64,000 nucleotides of DNA from contig JAEUUG010000003.1 of NCBI GenBank assembly GCA_016787565.1, positions 1-64,000 of the forward strand, in the 5' to 3' direction. Of the stretch, positions 63,940-64,000 are shown in pieces. How positions within the stretch are numbered: position 1 is the first letter of the stretch; every line of letters starts with the position of its first letter. Below the pieces are notes generated by a model that was not told the DNA's origin, did not search any database, and worked only from the letters and a program-made list of their open reading frames with translations. The position numbers and the translations under genes are program-made. Source of the stretch: Cyclobacteriaceae bacterium (GTDB lineage Bacteria > Bacteroidota > Bacteroidia > Cytophagales > Cyclobacteriaceae).

Positions 63940-64000
63940 TTGAAGCAGGATATCGAAGAAAGGCATCAAGTTCTTCTGGAAGAGGAAGTTATCCGGAGAG
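63940..64000 (+). CDS. 5' end of a gene running off the window
   Basis: From TTG 63940 an open frame reads MKQDIEERHQVLLEEEVIRR and continues past the right edge; TTG 63913 in the same frame is an alternative start that adds a basic MILKKRKKV. The translated part is highly charged and helical. It is too short to identify, and the start codon is uncertain. Confidence 0.35.
   Translation, partial: MKQDIEERHQVLLEEEVIRR

Overview
The window reads as chromosomal DNA from a Bacteroidota bacterium, most likely Cytophagales. The indicators are an alternative complex III locus fused to an aa3 oxidase operon, an acetyl/succinyl-ornithine transcarbamylase arginine pathway, a PorP/SprF protein beside a giant secreted protein with a gliding-type C-terminal sorting domain, and promoters of the TTTG/TAnnTTTG type with few Shine-Dalgarno sequences. 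I see no insertion sequence, phage, CRISPR array or integrase; this looks like core chromosome.

Layout. 1-2915: the 5' end of a tRNA-Gly gene (minus), a DUF2400/TIGR02757 protein, a cyanophycinase-like S51 lipoprotein, a Bor-like small lipoprotein and a membrane protein. 3032-18381: one long respiratory operon, actA-B-C-D-E-F, coxB, coxA, ctaA, ctaB, two coxC paralogues and coxD, with a perfect Bacteroidota promoter in front and a strong intrinsic terminator behind. 18429-23731: accessory genes (a degenerate Sco-like protein, DUF420, a small CxxC membrane protein, DUF983, and a very large NtrY-like kinase). 23919-25037: a PKD-GH16 glucanase lipoprotein. 25109-31784: pgk, then the arginine cluster GNAT-argG-argC-argD-argF' on the minus strand, preceded by a short arginine-rich leader reading frame that I regard as the most interesting signal in the window. 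31880-38971: PorP/SprF and a divergent 1747-residue type IX cargo protein. 39042-42142: nadA, nadB and a queD-like gene. 42171-44054: a tetR-fabF pair with a 22-bp perfect palindrome lying between the promoter elements. 44173-48558: a conserved 610-residue protein of unknown function with a Crp/Fnr-type palindrome upstream, an ABC-F protein with a degenerate second Walker A, a Nudix hydrolase and a 53-residue membrane protein. 48555-50338: glutamine cyclotransferase and a class A beta-lactamase-like protein. 50362-55779: tsaC/sua5, a phosphofructokinase, and the remaining arginine genes argB, argE-like and argH. 55802-61115: membrane proteins, an M48 protease and a YfhO-family protein. 61199-63659: molybdenum cofactor genes moaA, moaD and moaE around an SRPBCC protein; the window then ends with a 44-residue membrane protein, a terminator and the start of another gene.

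How it fits together. Electrons from menaquinol would pass through ActABCDEF to the CoxABCD oxidase. CtaA and CtaB supply heme A, and the genes downstream probably help build copper or heme sites. Arginine synthesis is split into two loci, argGCDF' with a GNAT that may make the N-acylglutamate, and argB-argE-argH behind pfkA; only the first has the arginine-rich leader. NAD synthesis (nadAB), t6A modification (tsaC), glycolysis (pgk, pfkA) and molybdopterin synthesis complete a mostly housekeeping segment.

Limits: function calls rest on motifs and remembered family features. No search or structure prediction was run. Where a shorter in-frame start gives a proper signal peptide or family N-terminus, I used it.
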